Origin: Ptychodera flava
Taxonomy: Eukaryota > Hemichordata > Enteropneusta > Ptychoderidae
Direction: 5' to 3'
Assembly (NCBI RefSeq): GCF_041260155.1
Contig: NC_091941.1
Span: 24,375,747-24,439,746, forward strand
DNA length: 64,000 bases
This document shows, piece by piece, positions 1 to 11,850 of this stretch. Position numbers and translations under genes: made by a program. The notes under the pieces are model-generated. The model saw only the letters and a program-made list of their open reading frames with translations, had not been told where the DNA came from and made no database searches. Within the stretch, counting starts at the first letter, position 1. Each line of letters starts with the position of its first letter.

Positions 1-49
1 TGGCAGCATTGACCTTAATCACAAAATCATGAGCCTGCATTTCAAACTT

Positions 50-240
50 TTAACCCTTTGAGCGCCAAAGTCAAGTTTTGTCTCCTTTAGAAAATATACT
101 CCCCAGTCAATTTTTTTTTCTGATTTTTGTCAAAATTTTGATAACAAACTGTAGCCAACTAAATGTGATGTTCATTTGGTCCAATATTATCAAAAGATTA
201 CAGAAAAATTCATAAAAATTAGTAAAATTTGGTAATATTT
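50..240. mobile_element. Truncated piggyBac-type MITE copy
   Basis: The stretch starts with TTAA followed by CCCTTTGAGCGCC and matches the complete copy at 2342-2566 over most of its length, including a T-rich block and the phrase catttggtcca. The right inverted end seen in the other copy is missing, so this copy is truncated or has diverged at its 3' side. A TTAA target and a CCCTTTG end are typical of piggyBac-derived short elements; the family assignment is inferred. Confidence 0.6.
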
Positions 241-645
241 TGACTCTTGCATTTCACATGAGTCAGTTATAGGTCACTCCCCTCCCCCTTACATGTCTTA
301 ATTCCCGGAATCAATTTGCATGCTGAATTTCAGGACTAGTCAACCTGTGTCAGAACAGTGCAATGAAAATTACCTTCTTTCACAAACAACGCTTACATAT
401 TCTGTACATTGGATGTCACTTTGGACTTGAGACATGCTGATTCCAGTTTTATTGACGGTATCATATCAAAAATGATGTAAGTTAGGTCAGTTTGGTACAA
501 ATGTTGCAGGCGACTTGGATCATTACACCAAATTTGCAGCAAGTAGTGATTTTAGATTGTTGGTTTCCACAACAGAAAAACTACTAGATTTACCAGTTCT
601 TTGCAACTGTTTTGTATTTTTCTCCCCCTCCCCTTTCTCCAACAG

Positions 646-2106
646 ACGGTAATATACCAGACTACACCAGCTGGGCAGACGGTAATAGTACAGCACAACC
701 CACAGATGGTACAGGCAACGCCTGCCCAGGTCATCATAATGGGTAAGTCCACTCAATGTTGTCTCAAACGCCATCATCCCCATGTCCCCATACATAGGTC
801 CAACCAACCCATTGAAAATAATGGAAATGAACCACAATTTGGTGGTGAAAGCATATTATTATTAAGGCTGCACAAAGTATTCACAGGCTTGATTTTGCGA
901 AAATCGACAATTTTATTTTCCCCATAGAGTTAACACAGTGATGGCGGCCATCTTGAATTTCACTTGGCGGTAAATTTGTGTCGTATGTTTTTGTAGTACC
1001 AAAGTTTACATGTTGACCCCTATTTTTATTCTTTGTTTTGAAAGGGTAATGAGCGAAAGATTTAACCCTTTCACCACCATGGACTGGTTTGTCCCAAATC
1101 CATTGTTTTCTATGGTAAAGTTGGACCTGTATACAGGGAACTGGGGGTGAAAGATTTAAATCTTTCTGAATTTAAGGTGCGTATCACCTCAAAGGGACCA
1201 AGTATCAGGAGTGCGACTGACTTACAGTGAATTATCTTGTAGGTGGATGGAAAGCTTTAACATGGCAAACTATCTTGCACAGTTAGGCACTTCAAATAAA
1301 AATCTTTATTTGCCTTCCGCGTGCTGGTAGGTTTTCAGAGAAAACTAAGAAAACAAACACAATGCTAACAGTGTTACAAATACAAATATTATTTTTCTAA
1401 AAAAAAACCAATTAAAACTTGAGCTTATGTTAATACACTTGTGTTTTTTGTCTGTGTTTGTTTTTTTCTCTGGCTGGCTGGTAGGTTTGTCAATAATCTG
1501 AGGATGGCAAACAGAGATTTTTTTAAAATGGCCTTATGGTGGTTACAACATTTTAAGGTGGAATGCTCCTTGGAGGACAGATTGGCATACAGACTCTCAA
1601 ATTGTCACAAATCATCATTACTCCAGGTTTGCAAATTTGTTCAACATTTTGTCGGCAGCAGCAAAATATGTCACATGCATGTTGTTATATTTAGTAGCAA
1701 ACTCACAATGGTAGCCAGTGCCATTTTCAAAAAATAGGTCCAACTCCTTAAAATTTTACCAAATATAAACTAAGTCTTTTGGGGACATTGCAGTTTTTGA
1801 AATTGCTTATTGCGTTAAATCTCAGGTCCGGCACAGCAACCAGGGAGGGCAGCTTACCCGTCTCAGGCCTACCAAGTACAGCCAGCAACCTACCAGGTGC
1901 AGCCAGGTGTCGTTTACCAGCCAGCACAGCAACAAGGGGCGGCATACCCCCCTCCGCATCAACCAGGTCAACCGCATCAACAGCCTCAGCCGCAGCAACA
2001 ACCCCAGCAGATGCCAGCTCCGGTCCAACCCACTGCACCCCCACAGTACCACAATGACCCACCACCGGCGTATGACGCTGTGCCAACCCATGGAGAGTAC
2101 AAGTGA
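646..2106 (+). CDS. 3' part of a PPxY-tailed membrane protein gene (last two coding exons)
   Basis: Two exons are visible: 646-742 (acceptor ccaacag, donor gtaagt, ends in phase 1) and 1826-2106 (acceptor ctcag, stop TGA at 2104-2106). They encode about 125 residues. The first exon is a Gln/Val/Thr-rich stretch (VIYQTTPAGQTVIVQ) and the second a Gln/Pro/Ala-rich tail that ends in PPQYHNDPPPAYDA and a short tail. PPxY motifs are known ligands of WW domains, for example those of NEDD4-family ubiquitin ligases, so regulated trafficking or turnover is a reasonable inference. The same two-exon tail, with identical phases, closes the four-TM gene at 19477-23345 (VVYQTPVQQVVVLQ, then PPPAY). This gene is therefore very likely a paralogue whose membrane-spanning exons lie before the window. 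The upstream start is not visible and no biochemical role can be assigned. Confidence 0.8.
860..1061. repeat. Partial copy of the TTAAGGTAG MITE family
   Basis: This stretch shares the core tagagttaacacag-gatggcggccat with copies at 20799-21102 and 45595-45958, and the following ttattcttt-tttgaaag block. The terminal repeats are not clear here, and the right part is interrupted by the small TTAA element that begins at 1062. It lies in the last intron of the PPxY gene. Confidence 0.55.
1062..1159. mobile_element. 98-bp TTAA-flanked hairpin element (piggyBac-like)
   Basis: TTAA-CCCTTTCACC at the left is mirrored by GGGGGTGAAAGAT-TTAA at the right, giving inverted ends and TTAA on both sides. 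It lies inside the older repeat that starts near 860. The size and TTAA target suggest a minimal piggyBac-derived MITE. The inverted ends are read directly; the family is inferred. Confidence 0.5.
1308..1512. mobile_element. MITE, copy A of the GTTTGCCGTCCGTG family
   Basis: Left end tttgccttccgcgtg and right end aggatggcaaac are a diverged version of the clean inverted repeat at 21720-21922. Internal blocks, such as cttatgttaatacacttgtg followed by a ggctggctggtaggtt stretch, match that copy closely. It lies in the intron between the last two coding exons of the PPxY gene. Confidence 0.7.
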
Positions 2107-2341
2107 TTTGCTGCTGCCCTGTTGCCCTGACCTCTGACCTGTGTATCAGTAACAACCTAGCTTGACCTATAAATTTGACAGGGGTTTTCCTCATTTACAG
2201 AAATTCAAGGGAGAAGCCACTGTCAATGTATTCAAGTGCAGATCATTCACATTTGTACAGTCAATCAATTTAAATTTCTCTAAAGGGGAAGAAAAAGAAA
2301 GTAATGGGGTATTTCAACAGACAAACTTCAGTCACTCATTG

Positions 2342-2566
2342 TTAACCCTTTGAGCGCCAAAGTCTATTTTGTCCCCTTTATAAAATAAACCCAAGTCAAT
2401 TTTTTTCTCAGATTTTTGCCAAAATTTTGAGAAAAAATACTAGCCAATGAAAAGTGATGTCCATTTGGTCCAAAATTATCAAAAAATTACAGAAAAATTC
2501 ATGAAAATTAGTAAAATTTTGCACTAAAATTTTGGTGGGAGAAAATCACAGCGCTCAAGGGGTTAA
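2342..2566. mobile_element. Complete piggyBac-type MITE (TTAA target)
   Basis: The element reads TTAA-CCCTTTGAGCGCC at the left and GCGCTCAAGGGG-TTAA at the right, so both inverted ends and the TTAA duplication are intact over 225 bp. The interior is T-rich without coding potential. A truncated relative lies at 50-240. TTAA targets and CCCTTTG-like tips are known for the piggyBac superfamily. Confidence 0.8.
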
Positions 2567-5497
2567 ACTCTTACCAATGCCAATCAGACCTAAAAGTCTT
2601 GTTGCGGCAATGTGAGGGAGATATTAGTAAAATGAGAACTGATTGAAGATATCATTTCATTGCTACTAGGTCAAGTTCAGGGTTTGACTTAGGTACAATT
2701 AAAATAATGTAACAGTAATGCATGCAAGGTCAATGATCAACCATTGCCAAATCATCAAGCTCAAAAACTGTGCAGTGTGTGCCCTTGAACAAGCCAAGCA
2801 CACAAGTCACCCAATAAGTTTTTACAATCAATTTGCAGCAACAATCTCATTCATTGCTCTTAGCCGATTCAATTTCTCATGCAACACAAAACGTTTTGTC
2901 TATTTGTTTTTCTGCTTCAAATGATACAAGTTCTCGAAATAGGAGAATCTAAAATACCTAAATTCAGAGGTGCATCATAATTCAATGAAAGGTTTCTCTT
3001 AAAACTCAGACTAATTTTGTGTGGTATGTGTTTACGACGTAATTTTGTACTTGCGGCATGGTGACAGGAAAAAATTTACCTTTTGTATCTATAGCACATC
3101 TGTATAAGACTTAACATTAGGTCACAGACGTTTTGCCAAAAGTATTTTGGACACAAACCCAATATCAATCATGATGAAATCTCATACATTTTCTCTTTTC
3201 ATCAACATTGTGTTTGCCTCCTAACCTTGAAATTTTTAGATATTACTTTGTGATGTGTGAAGTGTAATGCCGTTCAGCTGCATTTGTGTCGTTCTTGTGC
3301 GATTGTTATTTTAATAGCCATTACAACAGATTATAAAATGAATAATGTATAAAGTCCTTAACAATATTGAATTTTGTCATAGATAAGTAATGAATTTTTT
3401 GATAAGATTTATGTAAATCAGTTTATTGGTAGGGATATCATTACTTTGGCTGCTTGAAGCTTAATTTTAGAAAAAATATTGCACATGGGAATGTTTTTAC
3501 TAAAGATGTACATAGTATTGTATTCTATTCTTAGAATTGCAGTCAGACGGACACAAGTGTAAGTTTACAGTGTTTTACAGAAGTTTCATATTTATAGAAG
3601 TGGATCAACTAGATGGAGTTTTCTGGTCTTATTGCTACAGCATATTCATGCATCTTATATTAATGTATGTCTGGAAAGTGTTCCCATGCTAGTGAAACAG
3701 CAAGTACATGGTTGTTGGTGAGAAGGTTGAGGTTTAAAATTGATGCAGTTCTGTTGCTACCACTACAACTGTCCCCGGCGATTTCATGTGGTGGCAAAGG
3801 TGGCCTACCTTTTCCCCACCACACAAAATCACCGGCAAAAAATTGGGGCTACAGAAATGCAGCAAGTTTTGAGTTGTGAACCCATCTTGACAGCTTATGC
3901 GATGACCTTCACTGTGATCATACAGTACCTGTGTATGTACGCGCTGGAAAGCAATTGAGATATTATGGTCCGGCGTATTTACGTGACATTTCAGTAAGGC
4001 GCATCACTAATTTGTAGAACGAAAAAGACAAACCCAGCATTGTCAAACATTATAGCTAACTATGTGAAATCATGTGTGTTGGTAGGCTGAACAAATTCCT
4101 GTCATTCTTTCTGATGACACCCAGGACACTGCGCATTCACCATGGTCTTGGCAGTTATGGTACATGTATGATGTAGTGGAGCTCTAGAGCTGTGTTCATT
4201 CAGTGTTGTGATATTCTTTAGTATTCACCGCAGTGCCACCAGAAGATGTGGACACATTCTAAACCATCTGTATGTATGTAATGGAGTACTACATGGCAGA
4301 ACACTTTCTGAAATGGATGTTTTTTCTCTTGTACATATCAACTTCAAGAAGTTTTCTAAATATATACATTACACAATAGGATAGTTTTCTTCCTGAACAA
4401 TGCGATATGATAGATATCATTTTCTTAGTGAATTGATGTGATTTTAAATCTCCATTGAGTCGAGCTTTTGATGAATTTTGCAAGTACTTTTTTTTTTTAA
4501 AACGAAGCTTCTTGCCTCAGTCTGAAAGCCATGTTAAAATGCCAAGCATCCAACTTCTCAACGCAGCCTGTATATGGTAATCTCAAATGTTATTGTTGAT
4601 AACTGAGTTTAGGCTTGGACTAAAATCCATTTGTCAACCATAACATTGTATGATATACATAGTTCCTTGCCTGGGCTAGGATCGTTCTTTGCATTTCAAC
4701 TAACTTGGGGAGAAGAACAAGACGGGATATTTATGTTATGGAGTGAAAATGATGGAAATATTGTCTAAAGTTTAAGCTGTGATCCCTTAATTTAACCAGA
4801 GGCTGACTTGAAAACTGAACAACTGGATCAAGTGTGATCCAGCTATGTAACACGTGTATCATGTAAAGGAATAGAGTATAGTTTGCAAGGCAAGTGACGT
4901 TAAAGTTTCTTATCTGCAATTGGACATTCATGTATGTTTTTCTGTTTCCAATCCAAGGATGCATGGACACATCACAAATAAAGAGGGGGTATAATATTTA
5001 CTCAACCAGATCTTTTGCACCAGTTTTCTGTATTTTGCACAATTTCAATGCACGTCCCAAATTCCCATTCCGTACATTTTAGCAATCAAGCCTTGTGGAT
5101 GTGGTGCCGTGAGCTCTCTAAACAGCTTTCATCAGGCATATCTGATGCTGGACGAGAGCTGTTGGAAAGCTCCTGGTCATAATTATTCAGTTGACGTTAT
5201 TGCATTGCCAAACTCCGAAAAGGATTTGAGAGAAAAGCAAACAGTGAGATGTGCAGAACTTAATTTCTGGAAGATCACATGCCACTCTTAAGTATACAAT
5301 TACATATAAAAAAGACAGTTGATTTTCTCTTCCTCACATTTACTTTGGGTTCGATTTTTAATCAGACCGCGTTTCATGCCTTCCGACGCTAACCATTACA
5401 ATGTATAAGTAGAATCAGGCAGAAGTGATTGTGAATTTCTGTAATATATTTACATGGACACTGACTTATCTTTAATAGTTATTTTATTATTTACATC

Positions 5498-5503
5498 AAT
5501 AAA
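5498..5503 (+). terminator. Polyadenylation signal AATAAA
   Basis: AATAAA is followed within 15-25 bases by catgttttgtttgtgagg, a T/GT-rich downstream element. It is the best candidate 3' end for the PPxY gene that stops at 2106. Confidence 0.45.
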
Positions 5504-5520
5504 TGCACAATCTCATGTTT

Positions 5521-7068
5521 TGTTTGTGAGGCTTGTTCTTTTCAAGTGGTGTCTGTAGCTACCCACTAATTTGGCCATTATTATTCTGAGAATACATTTT
5601 GTCTGATTACATAGAATGGTTGAGAATATTAAGAAAGAGATTCATTGTGGGTCGTGCACTGGAGCGCCTATGATCTCAGTGAACTTGCCAAACATGGGCA
5701 ACTGCCAATCATGCAGATAACTACAAAATGTCACCAACCTGGGCAAAAAACTACACCTGCCCAGATGAGACAAATAAACGGTTATTTTCTGATCTAGTCT
5801 CTGTGGAATGCTTGTTGGTGAGATGTGCATGTTGTGTACTCAATTGAGATGGGAACATTTACTCTGATGATCGCATGGTGCACTGTTAAATTCTGAGAAA
5901 ACTTGTTGTTGCTTCTTTGATGATACAAACCAATAAGTAGCAGAGAGTGGAGTGGAAGACTGTCCATGCATGTTGCAATAACAGTGTACACTTGATGGTC
6001 GTTCAGTGTTGACCCTTAATCTGGGCTTGAATTTGACTGGTATTATGGTTCCTGACATAATTTTTTTCAGAATGGTCAGACACTTTGTCGATTCAATTCC
6101 AAAATAAATGAAGGAAGACAGCTTATAGTTGTTTTACATTCAGCACGTCTATAGCGTGTCGGGTTTTTGCACCTCGACATGCATGCCACAAGGGGGCACC
6201 CTTTCCCATGACTGCCCATCCTTCGATGTTTGTAATATACTCTGCTTTACTCATGTATTGACACGCATTGTCACATTCTGAAACCAGTGATCATAAAAGC
6301 ATTGAAAACATAATCAGACATGTAGGCACATTTGTGTAGAGCATGATTGCTTTTGGCCACACACTTACACAATGCAACAAAACAAGACTCCCACAGAAAC
6401 TTTCCATGCCATAGCAAATTTGAGTTTTGTACATAAACTTAAGTACATAAACACTTCTTTGTCACTTTAAGCTCATCAATGTATCTTTACTATCTCTTCA
6501 TGCAAATAAGAGACCTGCAACGACCCTGTCAGTCCATCAAATTCATTAAAGACAAATGTTAGGGATAGAAAAAGTCTTTTTGAAAACTCCATTATATGAC
6601 TGACCTTCTGAAGTGATAGCTGACAATGACATGTGACACATTACTCAACTGGAGGAAACAGGGACAACCAACAATTCCAACATACTCATGAGTCCACATT
6701 TTTTGTAGAAACCAATCCCTGATGAGGTACATTTGAAAAAATGAAAGCTGGGTGTACTAAGTGGGGGGGGGTTGGGGTGGGTGGGTAATAAGTATATCAC
6801 AGGGGCCCCAGGGGAATATACATTGTTTTTTTAACTTTTACAAATGGCATTTTTATTCAATCTTGTACATGTTCTCACCTTCTGTTGGCGCAGTCAAGAC
6901 TACCATATCAAGACACTGGATCATTTACTTACTGGGCAAAAGAAAAAGTTGGGACGATAGGAACGTTAAGGGTTTGGAAATGTTCTTCAAAAGAGAAATA
7001 TTGTCATTTCTGAAAAGTAACAAATATCTGCTTATAAATTATTCTAAAATTTTTAACTCGATGAAATG
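5521..7068. other. Intergenic, no gene recognised
   Basis: No exon with protein similarity, RNA gene or clear inverted-repeat element was seen on either strand. A G-rich stretch (gggggggg-ttggggtgggtggg) lies at 6763-6784. Confidence 0.5.
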
Positions 7069-7093
7069 ACTATATATATATATATATATATAT

Positions 7094-7163
<70 letters not shown>

Positions 7164-7174
7164 TATATATATAT
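7069..7174. repeat. (TA)n microsatellite, left of the Penelope-like element
   Basis: About 105 bases of alternating TA with two short interruptions. A second TA tract at 8467-8552 lies at the other side of the retroelement, so the two may be halves of one locus split by insertion. Confidence 0.9.
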
Positions 7175-7288
7175 GTCGACTGTGGTTTTTCAGGTTGTCC
7201 CCAGTGTTGTCGGTGGCGTGGTTATGATAAATTCGTTTGTAGGATATTACACACGTACCAATCTTCTGGTTCAAATAGTTTATTATAA

Positions 7289-7336
7289 CAGCACAACGTT
7301 TCGTCCTAAAAGTAGGACTTCCTCAGGTGCTACAGA
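7289..7336 (-). ncRNA. Hammerhead ribozyme core, left arm
   Basis: On the minus strand the order is CTGAGGA, a stem II hairpin (gtccta/taggac), then GAAA and the NUH-type site CGTT. Flanking bases (gtagcac with gtgctgt) can form stem I. Stem III would be only the palindrome ACGT, so activity would probably need a dimer, as described for Penelope-like hammerheads. It is a mirror copy of 8362-8411. Confidence 0.7.
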
Positions 7337-8361
7337 TCAAAAAGTTTCAACACGGAGTAAGTCACAGTGATATTTAACGTACAAAAGTTACATGTCGGAG
7401 AAAATACTAAGTGTCAGTATGGTGAAAATACAGGAGTTGTTTCTTACCTATTTGAATGGCTCAGATGTTGAATGGCAATAGGGAGAATGTTTGAATGTGT
7501 ACTAGTATTTATAGTGTGGCTGGGAGGGCGCTAGTGTTGGAATTTGAATAAAGACAATGGGAGTAGCTAGCTATGAATATTTAGGCCGTCAGGTGTTAAT
7601 GTCTTTAATTTGGAAATCCACAAGGATTCCAGCTTTTTTCGAAGCGGGTCGTCATTTTATTGATTTTCACAATGCCAACTATTGAAACGTCTTGGATTGT
7701 GTGTTGATCTGAATTGAAATGGAGCGCTACTGGCATGTTTGAGTTACAACGGATGGTGGACAGATGGTTATTGAATCTTAAACGAAATTCTGTTTTGGTC
7801 TCTCCTACGTACTGTTTTTTGCATTTATTACAGGTTATAAGATATATTATGTTTTTAGACTTGCATGTGATGTTTTGTGTAATAGTGTGAACTGTATTAT
7901 TTGAGTGGCTATGGAAACTGGTGGCATTTGTCGAATGTTTACAGATGTTGCAGCCCCTGGTTGAGCCACATTTGTAGAAACCTGCTGGTGCATCGGACTG
8001 TTGTAGTTCACTGTGAACTAATAGATCTCGCAGGTTTCTACTACGGCGGTGTGCTATGATTGGAGTTTCAGCGATGGCACTTTTACAACGGGATTGTGGA
8101 TGACGGCCTAAATATTCACTAAATATTCACAGCTAGCTACTCCCATTGTCTTTATTCAAATTCCAACACTAGCGCCCTCCCAGCCACACTATAAATACAC
8201 ATTCAAACATTCTCCCAATTGCCATTCAACATCTGAGCCATTCAAATAGGTAAGAAACAACTCCTGTATTTTCACCATACTGTCACTTAGTATTTTCTCC
8301 GACATGTAACTTTTGTACGTTAAATATCACTGTGACTTACTCCGTGTTGAAACTTTTTGAT

Positions 8362-8411
8362 CTGTAGCACCTGAGGAAGTCCTACTTTTAGGACGAAACG
8401 TTGTGCTGTTA
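8362..8411 (+). ncRNA. Hammerhead ribozyme core, right arm
   Basis: Plus-strand copy of the same motif: CTGAGGA at 8371, stem II gtccta/taggac at 8379-8394, GAAA at 8395-8398, and the site CGTT with stem I partner gtgctgt after it. All conserved core positions of a type I hammerhead are present. Self-cleavage is inferred, not shown. Confidence 0.7.
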
Positions 8412-8464
8412 TAATAAACTATTTGAACCAGAAGATTGGTACGTGTGTAATATCCTACAAACGA

Positions 8465-8466
<2 letters not shown>

Positions 8467-8552
<86 letters not shown>
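8467..8552. repeat. (TA)n microsatellite, right of the Penelope-like element
   Basis: About 85 bases of pure alternating TA directly abutting the end of the right arm. Confidence 0.9.
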
Positions 8553-8555
<3 letters not shown>

Positions 8556-10035
8556 CGTCAGTGCAGAAAAGTCATAACTGCCATTTAAGATGAAATCACT
8601 CATCGTCTTCCAAATATTTCTTCATTAACTTGATGACTCGTTACATAGAGTAAAATTTAAATTTAAATAAAAATATAAAAAGATCAGTATTGAATATTTA
8701 TGAGAACCAAGTTCACATATTCTTATTGTGGCTGCAATTATTACAAAATCAAGCTTTTTTGGGACACCTGCAAAATTCAGAAATTTGAAGTCAACACAAC
8801 TGTACTGCACTGACGCAATTACACACACACACACACACACACACATATTTGGGTGTGAGTGTTGCTTTGAGCAAGCCCTCAACACACTATTACATTTCCC
8901 AAAAACAATTACCTGAGAAAAAAACTCAGGGCACTGTAGTACTATTGAACTTGAGAATAAGTTTAGAGACAGATACTCTCTATAAATTATAATACATATT
9001 CCACAGAATATGGAGACATAGAATTACTCCAATGGGAGTCAAGACAGGCTTCAATCAAAAGCTTGCAGCTGGAAGCTGAACACTCGCCTTTTCGTTAAAA
9101 AAACTAAACATTTCCAGTTTTTCTGTGAATGTTCACTATATGGGTACTTTCACCTTTTGAAATCTGGAAGTTGCAAACTGCTCTTCATGCAGTGGTCATG
9201 GTGTGAACAAACTCTGTAGAAATGTTACCAGAGTAGTGATGGTAGCAAAAGTTTCACTTTTTGTTGTTGAAAATTCTTGTCCTTCTTTCGAAGAAAGTCT
9301 GACATACTCTTTGTTTTTCTTCAAACACTGAACATGTTGTAATTGGCCTGTGGTGTGTACATGTAAATAAGGCCACCTCAGAAAATTTTACGCCACTGAG
9401 GTCAAAGGTCGGCGCATCGGGATGCTTATTATTCTGCCTACTATTTGCAGTTCCAATCAATATCCATGAACTGTTGCATAGGCTTTTCCAAAATGTACAG
9501 CCAATGATGAAATTCATCTACGGCAAAGGAGATTTTTTGTATTTGTCCAAATCCAGTTGATGGATAATTTGGGCAATCCTTCCAGTCTCGCTCTATGCTC
9601 TGAAAGGTGAACAACACAAATGCACAATCACCTGATGTAGAAAGCTACCCAGAAAGGACACTGCTGGAAGTGACCTCATAGAGTGACGTAACGAAAGCTG
9701 TCAGTCATGGGATTAATGTTAGAGAATCAAAACTATTACACCCATGATCCTTTGTAATGGCATTGGATGTCAATATGTCGAATGAGGCATATTAAAATCA
9801 TGACATATGATTTTTATGAGCGAGATTTGATGGGTTAATTGGTGAACATTTCATCTTCTGGTTTGATCAAGTGGGTTGATTGACAGATTTAAAATAATGG
9901 AGAAAAAACCATAAAAATATCTGTAAATCTACATGTTGCAGGGCATCACATCTGTCATTCATTTACTGGGGAGCCAATCAGCTACGAGGCCACTGAGGCC
10001 ACGGCATCTGGTTGAAAACCTGCGGATTGGCCGCA
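8553..10035. other. Intergenic; (AC)n tract, no gene recognised
   Basis: A short (AC)n microsatellite lies at about 8821-8844. No exon was recognised on either strand, although downstream exons of the minus-strand gene at 10036-10834 could lie here if its splice-like GTCAGT is used. Confidence 0.45.
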
Positions 10036-10834
10036 CTAAAGCACTGACCTGTTTTTCCTATACATGATGTGGTGGACCGCGATGCCCGAGATGAACAAGA
10101 CTGCGACCTGGAGTCCTACCAGTACGTAGGATGTCTTGTTTGCGTTCAAAGAGTGGCCAGCGGTGTCCACCTCCTTCAGCTGTGACTCTGGCTCCGAAGC
10201 GATGACGTCAAGAAGGCCACTGATGGACAGGCAGGCACCGCAGATCACCAGGATGAAGATGATTGCTGCAGATATCAGAAGAACTATGGCCTGACGGTAA
10301 CAAAAATATACGTAACGTAACACATGAATTATAATCACACACCCTCGTAAATTTTGAAGAAGTTTGAATGCTATACTACAAGCATGCTTGGTAGCGTACA
10401 GTGTACATGTATTAAAATCCAGTATACATCTACATGACAACTGCAACGTATAAGAATGTGCTGAGGTGCAAATATGCACATTTGGGACAACAAAAAACTG
10501 TACATGTATATATAAACGTGGAAGTAACAGCAGTGAAAAAATTTCGTGAAAATATTTCTTGAAAAAATTAAACTTGGGAGTAATTTAATTGATCATACGA
10601 ATGGACTGTTTCTATATTCCTATATTGTAAGAGGAATCACACATGGTCATTATTCATATATGTCTTCTTTTCTTATATAAACTTGTCAAATGATGTTGTG
10701 GTATCATTTGACGAGTTTAATACACACATCCTGAACATTTGATCAGCTGATGTGCCTGAACACTAGCAATGGTACCATACCTTGGGTGCATCCAGTGTCC
10801 CTCTATCTGTAGTGTCTTCCGTGTCTGTATCCAT
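10036..10834 (-). CDS. Small two-TM membrane protein gene (two exons seen)
   Basis: Exon 1 is 10781-10834: ATG at 10832-10834, 18 residues rich in Asp/Thr (MDTDTEDTTDRGTLDAPK), donor GTATGG. Exon 2 begins at 10290 after the acceptor ttaccgtcag and continues in frame. It encodes a first hydrophobic helix (AIVLLISAAIIFILVICGAC), a polar loop with one N-glycosylation sequon (NKTS) and a second helix (YVLVGLQVAVLFISGIAVHH), then basic residues. Reading through gives a stop at 10036-10038 and a 102-aa protein. Alternatively the GTCAGT at 10048-10043 is a donor and further exons follow. The gene lies between two PPxY tetraspan genes, and its short N-terminus before a hydrophobic helix is MS4A-like, but no family signature is decisive. 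Function unknown. Confidence 0.55.
10679..10719. repeat. Short perfect-stem hairpin in intron 1 of the two-TM gene
   Basis: cttgtcaaatgat and atcatttgacgag face each other across an 8-base loop, giving a stem of about 15 bp with one mismatch. It may be a remnant of a foldback element; no other copy was seen in the window. Confidence 0.5.
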
Positions 10835-11850
10835 GATTTTTAGATCCCTTACAAGCTACTTCCACTAATGCTTACTTACTTTATCGGATATGACATCTTG
10901 GGATAGGAACTGGAATGGCTATTAAGACTGGAGATCTTCTGAAATAAATTTTTCAACAAACAGTTAAGGTACCACGGGAACTGTCTCTTTTTTCAGAGCA
11001 GGGTATGATTATTTGTAAAGGTGAAATAAATGTGCTCAACCACTTTTGAAAATGGTTGTTACAGTCTCTTATGGTAATAACCTCGACCCCTACGTGTAGA
11101 ATTCGTACTACACACGTATCGCTGAGGCCACCACTTCATGCATATAAAGGCGCCATTGAAGTCCTAATGGTGATTTATCGGTGTACATGAATCGATTAAG
11201 TTAATTTGCGCATGGTACCTCCATGATTTGAGTGAAAATGCATGTTTCTAGTTTAAACTGCAGAACGTGAATCATGAATCGTGGCACGTGAATCGTGGAC
11301 GCGTGGCATGTGGCACTTCAATTAGGCTTTAATACCAGTAATACATGCCAAATTGCCCAAGCCACCATCAGATCAAGATTTTCATCGTGTCACCAGAGTT
11401 ATGGAGAAGATGACAAAATATTAAGTCTTGTCAATTAATTTTAAAAGACAAACGCTGAATGGGTTCAGGCACAACTGAAATGTCAAAAAACACAATTGTC
11501 AAATATATTCTGTCAAACGATCAAAAACTGAATATCACATCTATAGTCCGAGATAGGAATAGAATTGTCCAATTTTACATAAATTCAGCCATCAGCCAAA
11601 TTATCTGATACTACAGCGCACACATATTTTAGTTACTAGCTGCGATAGTTTTACCCCTTTTGGCCTAGTCAGCTGGTTACTGGCAGCATGAAGGTAGAAG
11701 CATAAACCCCATGCCCCAGCGGTCTAGGGTCTATGTAGAAAGCGAGACCCAACCTCCATGCTGTGAGTCCACAGGGCCTGGAAGATTTGTGGAAAGTTGT
11801 ACTTGCCGCCTGGTAGTAGTAGTAGCACCAGGCATGGAGTACCTCCACAA

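Larger units (their letters stand above)
2107..5520 (+). other. Probable long 3' UTR of the PPxY gene
   Basis: No further coding exon is recognisable after the stop at 2106. The AT-rich sequence runs to a canonical AATAAA at 5498 followed by T/GT-rich sequence, and contains the piggyBac-type MITE at 2342-2566. An AATAAA at 4976-4981 could end a shorter form. The extent is inferred from the signals only. Confidence 0.4.
7229..8468 (-). mobile_element. Penelope-like retroelement fossil with inverted terminal repeats
   Basis: Two arms of about 365 bp (7229-7590 and 8102-8468) are near-identical inverted copies. The minus strand between them carries the C-terminal part of a Penelope-like polyprotein: a Cys-rich segment (GFYKCGSTRGCNICKHS, around 7950) followed by a GIY-YIG-type nuclease segment (YLITC, then CKKCKKQYVGET, around 7800-7850). 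The reverse transcriptase part is absent, so this is a 5'-truncated, non-functional fossil. The high identity of the arms suggests it is fairly young. Each arm holds a hammerhead-ribozyme core, as is known for Penelope-like terminal repeats. It sits between two (TA)n tracts. Confidence 0.85.
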
